64,000 nt of DNA from the NCBI RefSeq assembly GCF_023702225.1, contig NZ_JAMQCO010000012.1, positions 26,188 to 90,187 of the forward strand. The letters run 5' to 3'. Origin of the DNA: Aureimonas altamirensis. Its GTDB lineage: Bacteria; Pseudomonadota; Alphaproteobacteria; Rhizobiales; Rhizobiaceae. The stretch's first letter is position 1, and every line of letters begins with the position of its first letter. A program made the position numbers and the translations under genes. Shown here in pieces: positions 43,163-51,849 of this stretch. The notes under the pieces are model-generated. The model did not search any database. It was given only the letters and a program-made list of their open reading frames with translations, and was not told where the DNA came from.

Positions 43163-43624
43163 GTGCTTGCCGGATGGAGTAGGCTCGTGGCCGCATTGTC
43201 GGGATTGTTTCTGGCGGCCTTCGTGGCGGCGACGCTGCTGCCGGCGCAGTCGGAGGCAGTACTGGCCGCGTTGGTTGCGGCGGGCGCGCATCCCGTCTGG
43301 CTTCTCGTCGGCGTCGCGACGGTGGGCAACGTCACGGGCTCGCTCGTCAACTGGGCGCTCGGCCTGCATGTGGACCGTTTCGCGGGACGGCGCTGGTTTC
43401 CCGCATCGCCGCAGCGCATGGAGCAGGCGAAGGGGTGGTATGCGCGCTACGGCCGATGGTCGCTTCTGGCAAGCTGGGCGCCGGTGATCGGCGATCCGCT
43501 GACGCTCGTCGCCGGCATCATGCGCGAACCGCTCTGGAGCTTTCTTCTGCTGGTTACCGTCGCCAAAGCCACCCGATACGTTGCCGTTGTCGCAGCAACC
43601 GGCTTGTACCTCGGTCAGGTATGA
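43163..43624 (+). CDS. YqaA family membrane protein (VTT/DedA-like)
   Basis: A 153-residue protein with about four hydrophobic segments and the VTT-type core: VGVATVGNVTGSLVNWALGL, then PQRMEQAKGWYARYGRWSLL and APVIGDPLTLVAGIMRE. YqaA-like proteins are DedA relatives at the inner membrane with a role in membrane homeostasis. Start GTG at 43163 (alternative GTG at 43187). Separate from the operon upstream by 33 bases and possibly co-transcribed with ku downstream. Confidence 0.87.
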   Translation: MLAGWSRLVAALSGLFLAAFVAATLLPAQSEAVLAALVAAGAHPVWLLVGVATVGNVTGSLVNWALGLHVDRFAGRRWFPASPQRMEQAKGWYARYGRWSLLASWAPVIGDPLTLVAGIMREPLWSFLLLVTVAKATRYVAVVAATGLYLGQV

Positions 43625-43683
43625 AAGCCACCCGGAACCCGGGCCCGGCGTCGGCCGTTCCGGCTTTTCTGGAAAGGTCGATC

Positions 43684-44496
43684 ATGGCGCCACGCACGTT
43701 CTGGAAGGGCTATCTGAAGCTGTCGCTGGTGACGTGTCCCGTTACCATGATGCCGGCGCTCACCGATCAGGAAAAAGTGCGCTTCCACACCCTCAACGCA
43801 AAGAGCGGAAACCGCGTCGTCAGCCGCTATGTCGACGCGGAGACCGGAAAGGCGGTCAGGGAAGAGGATGAGGCCCGCGCCTGGCAGCGTGGCGAGGATG
43901 ATTACGTCGTGCTGGAAGACGAGGAGATCGACGCCGTCGGGCTGGAAAGCACCCGGACGATCGACATCGAGCGCTTCGTGAAACGCGATACGGTCGGGTG
44001 GGTCTGGTTCGACAGGCCGCATTACGTCATGCCCAGCGATCCCGTGGGCGAGGAAGCCTTCGTCGTGATTCGCGAGGCCATGGCGTCCACCGGGACGGCG
44101 GGCCTGTCGCGCGTGGTCATGTATCGGCGCGAGCGTCCTGTCCTTCTGGAGCCACGCGACAGGGGTATCGTGCTTTGGACCTTGCGATACGGCGACGAGG
44201 TCCGCCAGCAGAAAGACTACTTCGACGGGATCGGGAAGCCGAAGGCGGACGCCGCCCTGTCGAAGATGATGCTGAAGCTCGTGGACGCCCGCACGACGGA
44301 CTGGGACCCGGCCATGGTGGAGGATCCGGTACAGGACAAGCTTCTCGAGCTGATCGAATCCCGGCGCAAGAAGCGCAAATCGAAGCCATCCGGGCGAAAA
44401 ACCAAGGCAAGCCCCACGCCGGAGGCCGCCGGCAATGTCGTCAGCATCATGGACGCCCTGCGCAAGAGCCTCGATGACAAGGGCAAAAAACGCTAG
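43684..44496 (+). CDS. Ku protein, copy 1
   Basis: A 270-residue bacterial Ku: MAPRTFWKGYLKLSLVTCPV, KVRFHTLNAKSGNRVVSRYV, YVVLEDEEI and DRPHYVMPSDPVGEEAFVVI form the beta-barrel core; a basic Lys-rich tail (SRRKKRKSKPSGRKTK) may bind LigD or DNA. Ku binds double-strand ends and recruits the LigD ligase for non-homologous end joining. It is convergent with a second Ku gene 3 bases away. No ligD in the window. Confidence 0.94.
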   Translation: MAPRTFWKGYLKLSLVTCPVTMMPALTDQEKVRFHTLNAKSGNRVVSRYVDAETGKAVREEDEARAWQRGEDDYVVLEDEEIDAVGLESTRTIDIERFVKRDTVGWVWFDRPHYVMPSDPVGEEAFVVIREAMASTGTAGLSRVVMYRRERPVLLEPRDRGIVLWTLRYGDEVRQQKDYFDGIGKPKADAALSKMMLKLVDARTTDWDPAMVEDPVQDKLLELIESRRKKRKSKPSGRKTKASPTPEAAGNVVSIMDALRKSLDDKGKKR

Positions 44497-44499
44497 AGT

Positions 44500-45324
44500 T
44501 CAACTCGCCTTGCGGACATTAGCCGGCTTTGCTTTCTTCGCCTTGGCATCCTTTACGCCGGCGCTCTGACGCAAGGCGTCCATGAGGTCGACGACCTTCG
44601 CGCTTTTCCTGGGCTTTACAGCCTTGGGCTTGCGTCCTTCCGCCTTGGCCTTGACCAGTTCCGTGAGCGCCGCCTCATATCGGTCCTCAAACGTATCGGG
44701 CTCGAAGCGGCCGGCCTTGGTTTCGATGATGTGCCGGGCCAGGTCCAGCATCTCGCCCTTGATCTTCATGGCCGGTATCTTCTCGAAGGCGTCGTCGGCG
44801 GAGCGCACTTCGTAATCGAAATTCAGCGTCGAGGCGATCAGGCCGTCGCCATGCGGACGGATGAGAAGGGTACGGACACGGCGGAACAGGACGGCTTGCG
44901 CCAGCGCGGCCACCTTGCGCTTCGTCAGAGCGTCGCGGATCAGAACGAAGCTCTCGGCGGCATGCGGCTCGGAAGGCGCGATGTAATACGGCTTGTCCAG
45001 GTAGACGTCGTCTATGCTGCCGCAGGGCACGAAGGCCGAGACGGCAAGCGTCTTGTCGCTTTCGGGCACGGCGGTGGCCACTTCCTCGGGCGTCAGGACG
45101 ATGTAATCGTCGGGCCCCGTCTCGTACCCCTTGACCTGATCGTCGCGGTCGACCGGCTTCTCGGTCTCGCTGTCCACGAAGATGCGGCGGACGCGATTGC
45201 CCGTGGAGCGGTTGATCGTATGGAAGGCGATGCGGTCCGACGTGGACGCCGCCGTGTACAGGGCGACGGGGCAGGTCACCTCGTCGATCTTGAGATATCC
45301 CTTCCAATTGGCGCGCGGCGACAC
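44500..45324 (-). CDS. Ku protein, copy 2
   Basis: A 274-residue Ku: SPRANWKGYLKIDEVTCPVA, DRIAFHTINRSTGNRVRRIF, YIVLTPEEV and LDKPYYIAPSEPHAAESFVL, with a Lys-rich tail ending KAKKAKPANVRKAS. GTG at 45324 with GGGGA upstream is preferred; an ATG at 45414 would add 30 residues with no Ku homology. It differs clearly from copy 1, so the pair is an old duplication or separate acquisitions; the two may form heterodimers. Convergent with copy 1. Confidence 0.93.
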   Translation of the reverse strand: MSPRANWKGYLKIDEVTCPVALYTAASTSDRIAFHTINRSTGNRVRRIFVDSETEKPVDRDDQVKGYETGPDDYIVLTPEEVATAVPESDKTLAVSAFVPCGSIDDVYLDKPYYIAPSEPHAAESFVLIRDALTKRKVAALAQAVLFRRVRTLLIRPHGDGLIASTLNFDYEVRSADDAFEKIPAMKIKGEMLDLARHIIETKAGRFEPDTFEDRYEAALTELVKAKAEGRKPKAVKPRKSAKVVDLMDALRQSAGVKDAKAKKAKPANVRKAS

Positions 45325-45470
45325 GGCGTTTCCCCGAATGTTGCGACTTGCCGGGAAACGGGTATCGCGGCCGACGCGTTCCAAGGCGGTTGGAATCGCC
45401 GTCATGCCGCCCAACTATGGGGCAGGAGCCGGGGCATCCCGCCCGGCCGGGACATGAAACGGAACTTCGC

Positions 45471-46301
45471 ATGACATCCCAGACCTATCTCGAACTCAAT
45501 GACGGCCGACGCATTCCGCAGGTCGGCCTCGGCGTGTTCAAGGCCGAGGACGACGCGGCGGCCACGGCCGTGCGCACCGCCATCGAGGCCGGCTACCGAC
45601 ATGTCGATACCGCGGCGATCTATGGAAACGAGGCCGGGGTCGGCAATGGCGTGCGCGACAGCGGCATCGCCCGCGACGAGATCTTCATCACGACCAAGGT
45701 CTGGAACGACGCCCAGGGTTTCGACTCCACGTTGAAGGCGGCCGAGGAAAGCCTGTCCCGCCTCGGGCTGGAGTATGTGGACCTGTACCTCATCCATTGG
45801 CCGGCGCCGAAGCGCGACCTCTATGTCGATACGTGGCGCGCCCTGATCCGCCTGCGAGAGGAAGGCAGGGTGAAGTCCATCGGTGTCTCCAACTTCACGG
45901 CGGAGCATCTGGACAGGATCATCGCCGAAACCGGCATAGCGCCGGTGCTGAACCAGATCGAGCTCCATCCGCGCTTCCAGCAGAAGCCCCTGGCCAGGGC
46001 CGACGCGGAGCGCGGTGTCCTGACTGAAAGCTGGAGCCCGCTCGGACGTGGCGCCATGCTGGACGACGAGACCATCGGGGAAATCGCCAGCCGCCTCGGT
46101 CGAACGCCGGCGCAGGTGATCCTGCGTTGGCATGTCCAGAACGGCTTCGTCGTCATACCGAAATCCGTGACGGCAAGCCGTATCCGGGAGAATTTCGATC
46201 TCTTCTCCTTCGAGCTGACGGAAGCGGACATGGCGCTTATCGCGAGCCTCGATGATAGCGGCGGGCGGATCGGGCCGGACCCGATGACGGCCGAATTCTA
46301 A
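45471..46301 (+). CDS. Aldo/keto reductase (2,5-diketo-gluconate reductase type)
   Basis: A 276-residue NADPH-dependent reductase: RRIPQVGLGVFKAEDDAAAT, GYRHVDTAAIYGNEAGVGNG with the catalytic Asp and Tyr, IFITTKVWNDAQGFD with the Lys, and YLIHWPAPKRD with the His; the C-terminal VVIPKSVTASRIRENFDLF binds NADPH. It acts on small aldehydes and ketones. Start codon ATG 45471. The 3' end overlaps the end of the convergent LysR gene by 4 bases. Confidence 0.93.
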   Translation: MTSQTYLELNDGRRIPQVGLGVFKAEDDAAATAVRTAIEAGYRHVDTAAIYGNEAGVGNGVRDSGIARDEIFITTKVWNDAQGFDSTLKAAEESLSRLGLEYVDLYLIHWPAPKRDLYVDTWRALIRLREEGRVKSIGVSNFTAEHLDRIIAETGIAPVLNQIELHPRFQQKPLARADAERGVLTESWSPLGRGAMLDDETIGEIASRLGRTPAQVILRWHVQNGFVVIPKSVTASRIRENFDLFSFELTEADMALIASLDDSGGRIGPDPMTAEF

Positions 46302-47218
46302 GGCCTGGCGGGCACCGGTGCGCCATGGCGCGCCAGTGCCCGGAATGCCTCGACCGACGGGTTGGGCTGGCTGGTGCGGCGGCAGGCGATAAGCTGGAAG
46401 CGCCCGGCCCATGCGTCCGACAGCGGTGCGGAAGCGACATCGGTTCCGGCGAGGAGATGCAAGGCCGTCGCCCGTACGAAACCGATTCCGAAACCCGCCT
46501 CGACCAGCCGTACCAGCGCCGAAAAGCTTTCGGCGCGAATGCGCGTACCGAGCTGTCGTCCGAGTTTGCGCGCGGCCTCCGTCAGGAGCCTGTCGAGGGC
46601 GCCGTTTTCATGGAAGCCCACCATCTCCTCCAGCGGCATGTCGGAGAAGGCCACCGGCCGGCTGGCTTTGAGGCTCGAAGCGAGGGCATGGTCCGATGGC
46701 GCGATGACATAGACGCGGTCGTCGTCGAACGGCTCCGTATCGAAAGCGGACATGTCGTGGTTGTCGGGCAGTATGGCGATATCGACGCGGGCGTCTTCCA
46801 GCGCGGCCAGGTTGGTGACGGCCGGCATCTCTTCCAGTTCCAGCCGGATGTCCGGATGCAGCCGGGCAAACTCCGCCAGCACTTCGGGCGCCCGGCCCGA
46901 CAGTGCCGAGGTGGTCGCGGCGATACGCAAAAGGCCGGAGCGCCCCTGCGATATGGCCTGCATCTCGGCGTCGAGATCCAGGATCCGACGCATGATGCGG
47001 CGGCAGCCGGCGGCATAGATGCGGCCCGCTGCGGTCGGCACCATGCCTTGCGGCAGCCGGTCGAACAGGGCGATGCCCAGACGCGCCTCCAGCTCCGAGA
47101 TGCGTCGGCTGACGGCGGAGGGCGCGATGTTCTCGCGCGCTGCCGTGCGCCCGATGGAGCCATCGCGCGCCAGCGCAAGCACCAGGCGTGCCGTCACCGC
47201 ATCGAAGCCCTGGTTCAT
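46298..47218 (-). CDS. LysR-family transcriptional regulator
   Basis: A 306-residue LysR protein: helix-turn-helix LALARDGSIGRTAARENIAP followed by SAVSRRISELEARLGIALF, and the effector domain ATTSALSGRAPEVLAEFARL. It is divergent from the AbrB-like transporter gene (168-base gap) and probably regulates it. No obvious T-N11-A box stands out in the gap. Confidence 0.9.
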   Translation of the reverse strand: MNQGFDAVTARLVLALARDGSIGRTAARENIAPSAVSRRISELEARLGIALFDRLPQGMVPTAAGRIYAAGCRRIMRRILDLDAEMQAISQGRSGLLRIAATTSALSGRAPEVLAEFARLHPDIRLELEEMPAVTNLAALEDARVDIAILPDNHDMSAFDTEPFDDDRVYVIAPSDHALASSLKASRPVAFSDMPLEEMVGFHENGALDRLLTEAARKLGRQLGTRIRAESFSALVRLVEAGFGIGFVRATALHLLAGTDVASAPLSDAWAGRFQLIACRRTSQPNPSVEAFRALARHGAPVPARP

Positions 47219-47386
47219 GCGTGGCCTGTTTCCTTGCGATGGGGTCTTCTCCAGACGAGAAGTCCCGTGGTTCTGGAACCGTTATATAGCCTGTTCCACA
47301 GGCAACAATCCCGCCGGTTGCGGCGGCGGCACAGCGGAAGCGAGACAGGATTGTCCATCAAGGAGAGCCTATCGGAAAAGGCGACG

Positions 47387-48433
47387 ATGCCACGCGAGGG
47401 CTGGCAGGCAACCATCCTGATCGCCTTGGCGTCGGTGTCCGGGGCGGGCGTCGCGCATCTGGCCGGCATTCCGGCGGCCTCCCTGTCCGGAGCGATGGCG
47501 GGTGCCGGGCTGGTTGTCCTTTTCGGTGGCCTCGGCGCCCGCATTCCGACGCCGGCCGTTACCTTGCTGTTCACCTTCCTCGGCGTGTCCATGGGAGCCG
47601 GCGTGACGCCCGATGCGCTGTCCAAGGCCTATACATGGCCTCTGAGCCTGGCTCTGATGGCGCTGGGCACCGTCGCCGTGACGCTGGCTGTCTACGCCTA
47701 TCTCGTCCATGCCATGAAGTGGGAGCGGAAATCGGCGTATTTCTCGGCCATACCGGGCGCTCTCTCCTATGTCCTCGCGATCATGCATGACGTGCGCGGG
47801 GATGTCGCCCGTGTTGCCCAATCGCAGAGCCTGCGCGTCTTTCTCCTGATCGCCATCCTGCCCAGCATCGTCGTGCTGGTCGGGCACGGCCACCCGGCAG
47901 TGCCGCAGGTGCAAGAGCCGCCGATGGGCGAGCTGTCGCTCATGTTCCTGGCCGGCATGGTCGGCGCCTTCGCCGGGGTCCGGCTGAAATTGCCGGCCGG
48001 CGCACTGGTAGGGGCCTTTCTCGCTAGTGCCGCGCTGCACGGCGCGGATATCGTGCACGGACGTCCGCCACGCTGGATGATGGAAGCCGGCTTCATCATC
48101 CTCGGCACCTACATCGCCCTGCGTTTCCAGGGCATTCATCCGCGCGAGGTTGCGCGCAACCTCAAGGCGTCGCTTGGTGCGTTCGTCGTGGCGCTGGCCG
48201 TGGCCGGCGCAACGGCGGTGCTGGCCTCGAAGCTCCTGTCCATTCCGCTCGGGCAGACGATCATCGCCTTCGCACCGGGTGGCATCGAGGCCATGGTGAT
48301 GCTGGCCTTCATGATGGATCTGGACCCCGCCTATGTAGCGGTGCACCAGCTTGGCCGCTTCCTGCTGATGCTCGTGCTGGTGCCCGTCATGGCGCGCTTC
48401 GTGCTGGGGCGCGGCTGGCGCGACACGCGATAG
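47387..48433 (+). CDS. AbrB-type duplicated membrane protein (AbrB_dom)
   Basis: A 348-residue protein with about nine hydrophobic segments in two repeats: GIPAASLSGAMAGAGLVVLF with LLFTFLGVSMGAGVTPDALS in the first, LPAGALVGAFLASAALHGAD with GFIILGTYIALRFQ in the second, and the FSAIPGALSYVLAIMHDVRGD / FAPGGIEAMVMLAFMMDLDP boxes shared by the family. Often named AbrB regulator in databases, it is a membrane protein and a likely transporter. An in-frame TTG at 47352 is a possible earlier start. Confidence 0.85.
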   Translation: MPREGWQATILIALASVSGAGVAHLAGIPAASLSGAMAGAGLVVLFGGLGARIPTPAVTLLFTFLGVSMGAGVTPDALSKAYTWPLSLALMALGTVAVTLAVYAYLVHAMKWERKSAYFSAIPGALSYVLAIMHDVRGDVARVAQSQSLRVFLLIAILPSIVVLVGHGHPAVPQVQEPPMGELSLMFLAGMVGAFAGVRLKLPAGALVGAFLASAALHGADIVHGRPPRWMMEAGFIILGTYIALRFQGIHPREVARNLKASLGAFVVALAVAGATAVLASKLLSIPLGQTIIAFAPGGIEAMVMLAFMMDLDPAYVAVHQLGRFLLMLVLVPVMARFVLGRGWRDTR

Positions 48434-48603
48434 CCGGCTCGAACGCCCGGGCGATTGCCGATCGGGACGTGAAAATTAGCCGGCTTTCGCGCTGGAAGTT
48501 CAGGACATTTCTGCCTCATTTTGGTACTTCAGAACAACCGGGAAAAATCGGTAGGTCTGCTAGAGCAGTAAATATTTTTTGAAATCAATGACTTCCAGGA
48601 AGA

Positions 48604-48754
48604 CTGTTCCCCGCATACGCGGGGATGAACCGGAGGACCGAGTGGTGACCGCCTCCATCAACCACTGTTCCCCGCATACGCGGGGATGAACCGAGCGCAC
48701 CGAGGGATGGTGCGGCACAACCAATCTGTTCCCCGCACGAGCGGGGATGCACTG
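48604..48754 (+). CRISPR. Short type I-E-like CRISPR array, decaying 3' end, no cas genes
   Basis: Two identical 29-base repeats (48604-48632 and 48665-48693) start CTGTTCCCCGCATACGCG and end GGGGATGAACCG, the type I-E pattern. A third copy at 48726-48754 has 5 changes. Both spacers (48633-48664, 48694-48725) are exactly 32 bases, as in type I-E. A further relic, TTCCCCGCGTGTCCGGGGAT, is at 48871-48889, out of phase. Degeneration at the right end implies a leader on the left, where 48540-48603 is AT-rich. The rest of 48434-49070 holds no gene. Confidence 0.85.
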
Positions 48755-49070
48755 GTCTCACAACTGGTCACAATCATCGTGCAGGGCGGGGAAGCTTTGA
48801 ATAAGGCGCGGCGTAGCGGAAGCCGGTCGGATCAGGGCCGACCCATTCCATATTACAATGGGGACCACGTTCCCCGCGTGTCCGGGGATGCAGACTAAAC
48901 TGCCAGTGGTCTTCCACACTCGAGGTCTCGCTCATGTTGAGCGAAAGAAGAAACTCATAGATTTCAATAAGAGGGAATCGATACCGGAGCCCGGCTCGCT
49001 CGTCAGTCTGCGACGACCTCGAACGTAACGATCGTATGACCTGTCTATTCGGAATATAAAAAGTAGAAAC

Positions 49071-49145
49071 TGGAGCGGGCGAAGGGATTCGAACCCTCGA
49101 CCCCAACCTTGGCAAGGTTGTGCTCTACCCCTGAGCTACACCCGC
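49071..49145 (-). tRNA. tRNA-Gly (GCC)
   Basis: The minus strand gives GCGGGTGTAGCTCAGGGG at the 5' end, an anticodon arm CAACCTTGCCAAGGTTG with GCC in the loop, the T-arm GAGGGTTCGAATCCCTT and a CGCCCGCTCCA 3' end, with encoded CCA. The acceptor stem GCGGGTG/CGCCCGC pairs with one G-U. Confidence 0.97.
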
Positions 49146-49346
49146 CCGCTCCTCCGTGCGGCGCCGCCGGCGCCTCGGATGGGCGCTATATGGCCGAAGC
49201 TTCATGCGATTGCAACAGGGAAATTACAGGCGGAGCACGAAAGGCTGGAAGGCTTTCGGCATCCCCGGCCGCCACAGCCCTTTCGGAGTGGCTGCAAAGG
49301 TTCTAAGTCATGGCGACCATTGGCCGTGTCGCGAAAGGAAGCCCAG

Positions 49347-49922
49347 GTGGACGCCGCGCAAACCTCGAATCCGTCGGACGAATCGGCCGAGCGGAACCGC
49401 GCCGATCCCTTGTTCCGTTTCCTCGATTCGCTGGGCATCGAAACGCGGACGACCTGGCATCCGGCGGTCTTCACCGTCGAGGCCAGCAGCGGCGTCACCG
49501 GGTCCATCCCCGGCGCGCACACCAAGAACCTCTTCCTGAAAGACAAGAAGGGACGCATCTTCCTGGTCGTCGCTTTGCAGGAAACCGAGGTCGCGCTGAA
49601 GAGCCTGCATCAGCGAATCGGCGGGCAGGGCCGCCTGTCCTTCGCCGACGCGGAGCGGATGGAACGGCTGCTGGGCGTCTATCCCGGCGCCGTCACCGCC
49701 TTCGGCGTCATGAACGACGTCGAAGGCGACGTGCGGCTGGTGGTCGACGCAGCCCTGCAGGATCATGAAATCATCAACGCACATCCCTTGACGAATACCG
49801 GAACGACCAGCATTTCCCGGGGCGATTTGATGCGCTTCTTTGCCGCGACGGGACATGATCCCCTGATCGTGGATCTCAGCGCGGGCGATGCAGGCGACAG
49901 CGAGGAAGGGTCCAACCCATGA
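49347..49922 (+). CDS. YbaK/ProX-like aminoacyl-tRNA deacylase
   Basis: A 191-residue YbaK-domain protein: LGIETRTTWHPAVFTVEASS, GAHTKNLFLKDKKGRIFLVV with the editing Lys, and GVYPGAVTAFGVMNDVEGDV. It is of the ProXp/PrdX kind, which hydrolyses mischarged tRNA-Pro in trans. GTG at 49347 has AAAGGAAG 5 bases upstream; GTG at 49326 is an alternative. Its stop overlaps the thioredoxin gene start by 4 bases. First of four tightly linked genes. Confidence 0.9.
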   Translation: MDAAQTSNPSDESAERNRADPLFRFLDSLGIETRTTWHPAVFTVEASSGVTGSIPGAHTKNLFLKDKKGRIFLVVALQETEVALKSLHQRIGGQGRLSFADAERMERLLGVYPGAVTAFGVMNDVEGDVRLVVDAALQDHEIINAHPLTNTGTTSISRGDLMRFFAATGHDPLIVDLSAGDAGDSEEGSNP

Positions 49923-50893
49923 GCAACAATCCGTACGAGACGTCCTTCGGCTATGGCGCGCAGACGACGTCGCCGGCGGCAACGCCCGCACAGCCGGCCG
50001 CCGGCTCCGTGGCGGGTGCCGCGGGCGGCGACCTGATCAAGGATACAACCACCGCGTCCTTCGCCGCCGACGTCGTGCGCGAATCGCGCAACCAGCCCGT
50101 CCTGGTGGATTTCTGGGCCCCCTGGTGCGGGCCCTGCAAGCAGCTGACGCCGGTTCTGGAGCGTGCCGTCACCGCCGCCGGCGGCCGGGTCAAGCTGGTC
50201 AAGATGAATATCGACGAGCATCCGTCCATTGCCGGCCAGCTCGGCATCCAGTCCATTCCGGCGGTTTTCGCCTTCGTCAACGGGCAACCCGTCGACGGTT
50301 TCATGGGCGCTCTGCCGGAAGGCGAGATCAAGGCCTTCATCGACAGGCTCGGCGGCGAGCCGCAGGATCCCGTGGCCGATGCGCTCGCCAAGGCCGGCGA
50401 GCTTCTCGCCTCCGGCGACGCTTCGGCCGCAGCCCAGCTGTTCGGCGCGGTACTGCAGCACGACCCCGACAACCTGAAGGCCGCCGCCGGATTGGCCGAA
50501 TGCTATCTGGCTGCCGACGATTTCGAGCACGCCCGCGCCATCCTCGACCAGCTACCCCCGGAGGCGCTGGACGATCCGGCCTTCGCCACGGTGCGGACGC
50601 GGCTGAAACTGGCCGACGAGATCGCCGAACTCGGCGATGCGGCGGCGCTGCAGGCGCGGCTGGACGCCGATCCCGACGATCACCAGGCGCGCTTCGACCT
50701 GGCGCTGATCGCCAATGCCAAAGGCGACCGCCAGACGGCGGCGTCGCTGCTGCTGGACATCATCAAGCGCGACCGCACCTTCGACGACGATGGCGCGCGC
50801 CGCAAGCTGCTCGAATTCTTCGACGTATGGGGCGGCAAGGATCCGGCGACGCGCGATGCGCGCCGTCGCCTGTCGTCGCTCCTGTTCTCTTGA
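49919..50893 (+). CDS. Thioredoxin with TPR domain (CnoX/YbbN-like)
   Basis: A 324-residue protein: thioredoxin domain with LVDFWAPWCGPCKQL (active CGPC, about residue 65-75) and SIPAVFAFVNGQPVDGFMG, followed by a C-terminal tetratricopeptide region (AKAGELLASGDASAAAQLFG and LIANAKGDRQTAASLLLDII). CnoX proteins hold and redox-protect clients and pass them to chaperones. Unlike E. coli YbbN this copy keeps both cysteines. Overlaps the YbaK-like gene. Confidence 0.93.
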   Translation: MSNNPYETSFGYGAQTTSPAATPAQPAAGSVAGAAGGDLIKDTTTASFAADVVRESRNQPVLVDFWAPWCGPCKQLTPVLERAVTAAGGRVKLVKMNIDEHPSIAGQLGIQSIPAVFAFVNGQPVDGFMGALPEGEIKAFIDRLGGEPQDPVADALAKAGELLASGDASAAAQLFGAVLQHDPDNLKAAAGLAECYLAADDFEHARAILDQLPPEALDDPAFATVRTRLKLADEIAELGDAAALQARLDADPDDHQARFDLALIANAKGDRQTAASLLLDIIKRDRTFDDDGARRKLLEFFDVWGGKDPATRDARRRLSSLLFS

Positions 50894-50979
50894 GCAGCGG
50901 GCCGCCCGCGCCATATCCGTGCTCCGGCGGCCTCACTGCAGGGAAAGCGAAAGGCAAGGGCTTGGGACAGGCAGGTAAC

Positions 50980-51639
50980 GTGAACTACACGAATGGCGAC
51001 ATGGTGCCGGAGACGGTTCCCGTGTTTCCGCTGGAGGGCGCCCTGCTGCTTCCCGGCGGTCAGATGCCGCTGAACATCTTCGAGCCGCGTTACCTGGCCA
51101 TGATCGACGATGTGATGGCCACGGACCGCGTGATCGGCATGATCCAGCCCCGGCTTGACGGCAGCCGCAGTTCCAGCGGCGATTCGGAACTGTCGGCCAT
51201 CGGATGCCTCGGCCGTCTCACCTCCCTTACGGAGACGGGCGACGGGCGCTATCTCATCACCCTCCAGGGGATCTGCCGTTTCCGTATCGTGCACGAGAAG
51301 CGGACGACCAAGCCGTATCGCATCTGCGATGTTTCCATTTTCGTCGCCGATCTCGACCTCAGTGCGGGGGCCGACGAGGTCAACCGTGACGGCCTGTTGA
51401 AATCGTTCCGCGATTATCTGGAAGCCAACCAGCTCGAGGCGGATTGGGAAAGCGTCACCCGGGCATCCAACGAAACCCTCGTCAACGCCCTGTCCATGAT
51501 GTCGCCCTACGGGGCGGCCGAGAAGCAGGCTCTTCTGGAAGCGCCCGATCTTCGCACACGCGCGGAGACGCTGATCGCCATCACCGAAATCGCGCTGGCG
51601 CGTGGCGGCGGGGAAGATGGCGGAGGCATCCTCCAATGA
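50980..51639 (+). CDS. Lon N-terminal (LON substrate-binding) domain protein
   Basis: A 219-residue stand-alone PUA-like LON domain: [40 protein letters not shown] and [18 protein letters not shown]. It has no ATPase or protease. In alphaproteobacteria it regularly sits between the CnoX and Trm112-like genes; the role is unknown but probably protein quality control. GTG at 50980 is taken as start; an ATG at 51001 is possible. Its stop overlaps the next start. Confidence 0.9.
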   Translation: MNYTNGDMVPETVPVFPLEGALLLPGGQMPLNIFEPRYLAMIDDVMATDRVIGMIQPRLDGSRSSSGDSELSAIGCLGRLTSLTETGDGRYLITLQGICRFRIVHEKRTTKPYRICDVSIFVADLDLSAGADEVNRDGLLKSFRDYLEANQLEADWESVTRASNETLVNALSMMSPYGAAEKQALLEAPDLRTRAETLIAITEIALARGGGEDGGGILQ

Positions 51640-51827
51640 ACGACGAGGCGTCGATGCGCCCCGATCCCAAGCTTCTGGAGCTTCTCGTCTGTCCACTGAC
51701 GAAGGGCCAGCTGACATATGACGGCGAGCGCAACGAGCTCGTTTCGCGCAAGGCCGGGCTGGCCTATCCCATCCGCGACGGCATCCCCATCATGCTGCCG
51801 TCGGAGGCTCGTATCCTCGATCGCTGA
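51636..51827 (+). CDS. Trm112 family protein (YcaR-like)
   Basis: A 63-residue protein: [20 protein letters not shown], then [20 protein letters not shown]. Trm112 proteins are small zinc-ribbon-like activators of methyltransferases; this bacterial form keeps only one Cys (LLVCP). It overlaps the Lon-domain gene by 4 bases and ends the cluster, convergent with cysN. Confidence 0.92.
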   Translation: MNDEASMRPDPKLLELLVCPLTKGQLTYDGERNELVSRKAGLAYPIRDGIPIMLPSEARILDR

Positions 51828-51849
51828 AAGGTCGCTGAGCCGGAATCGC

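Noticed and set aside
47387-48433. AbrB-type DNA-binding regulator
   Set aside because: The protein is a polytopic membrane protein of the AbrB_dom family; the regulator name would be misleading.
48867-48895. A fourth functional CRISPR repeat
   Set aside because: It is 141 bases from the third repeat, which is not a multiple of the 61-base unit, and both ends are degraded. Treated as a relic.
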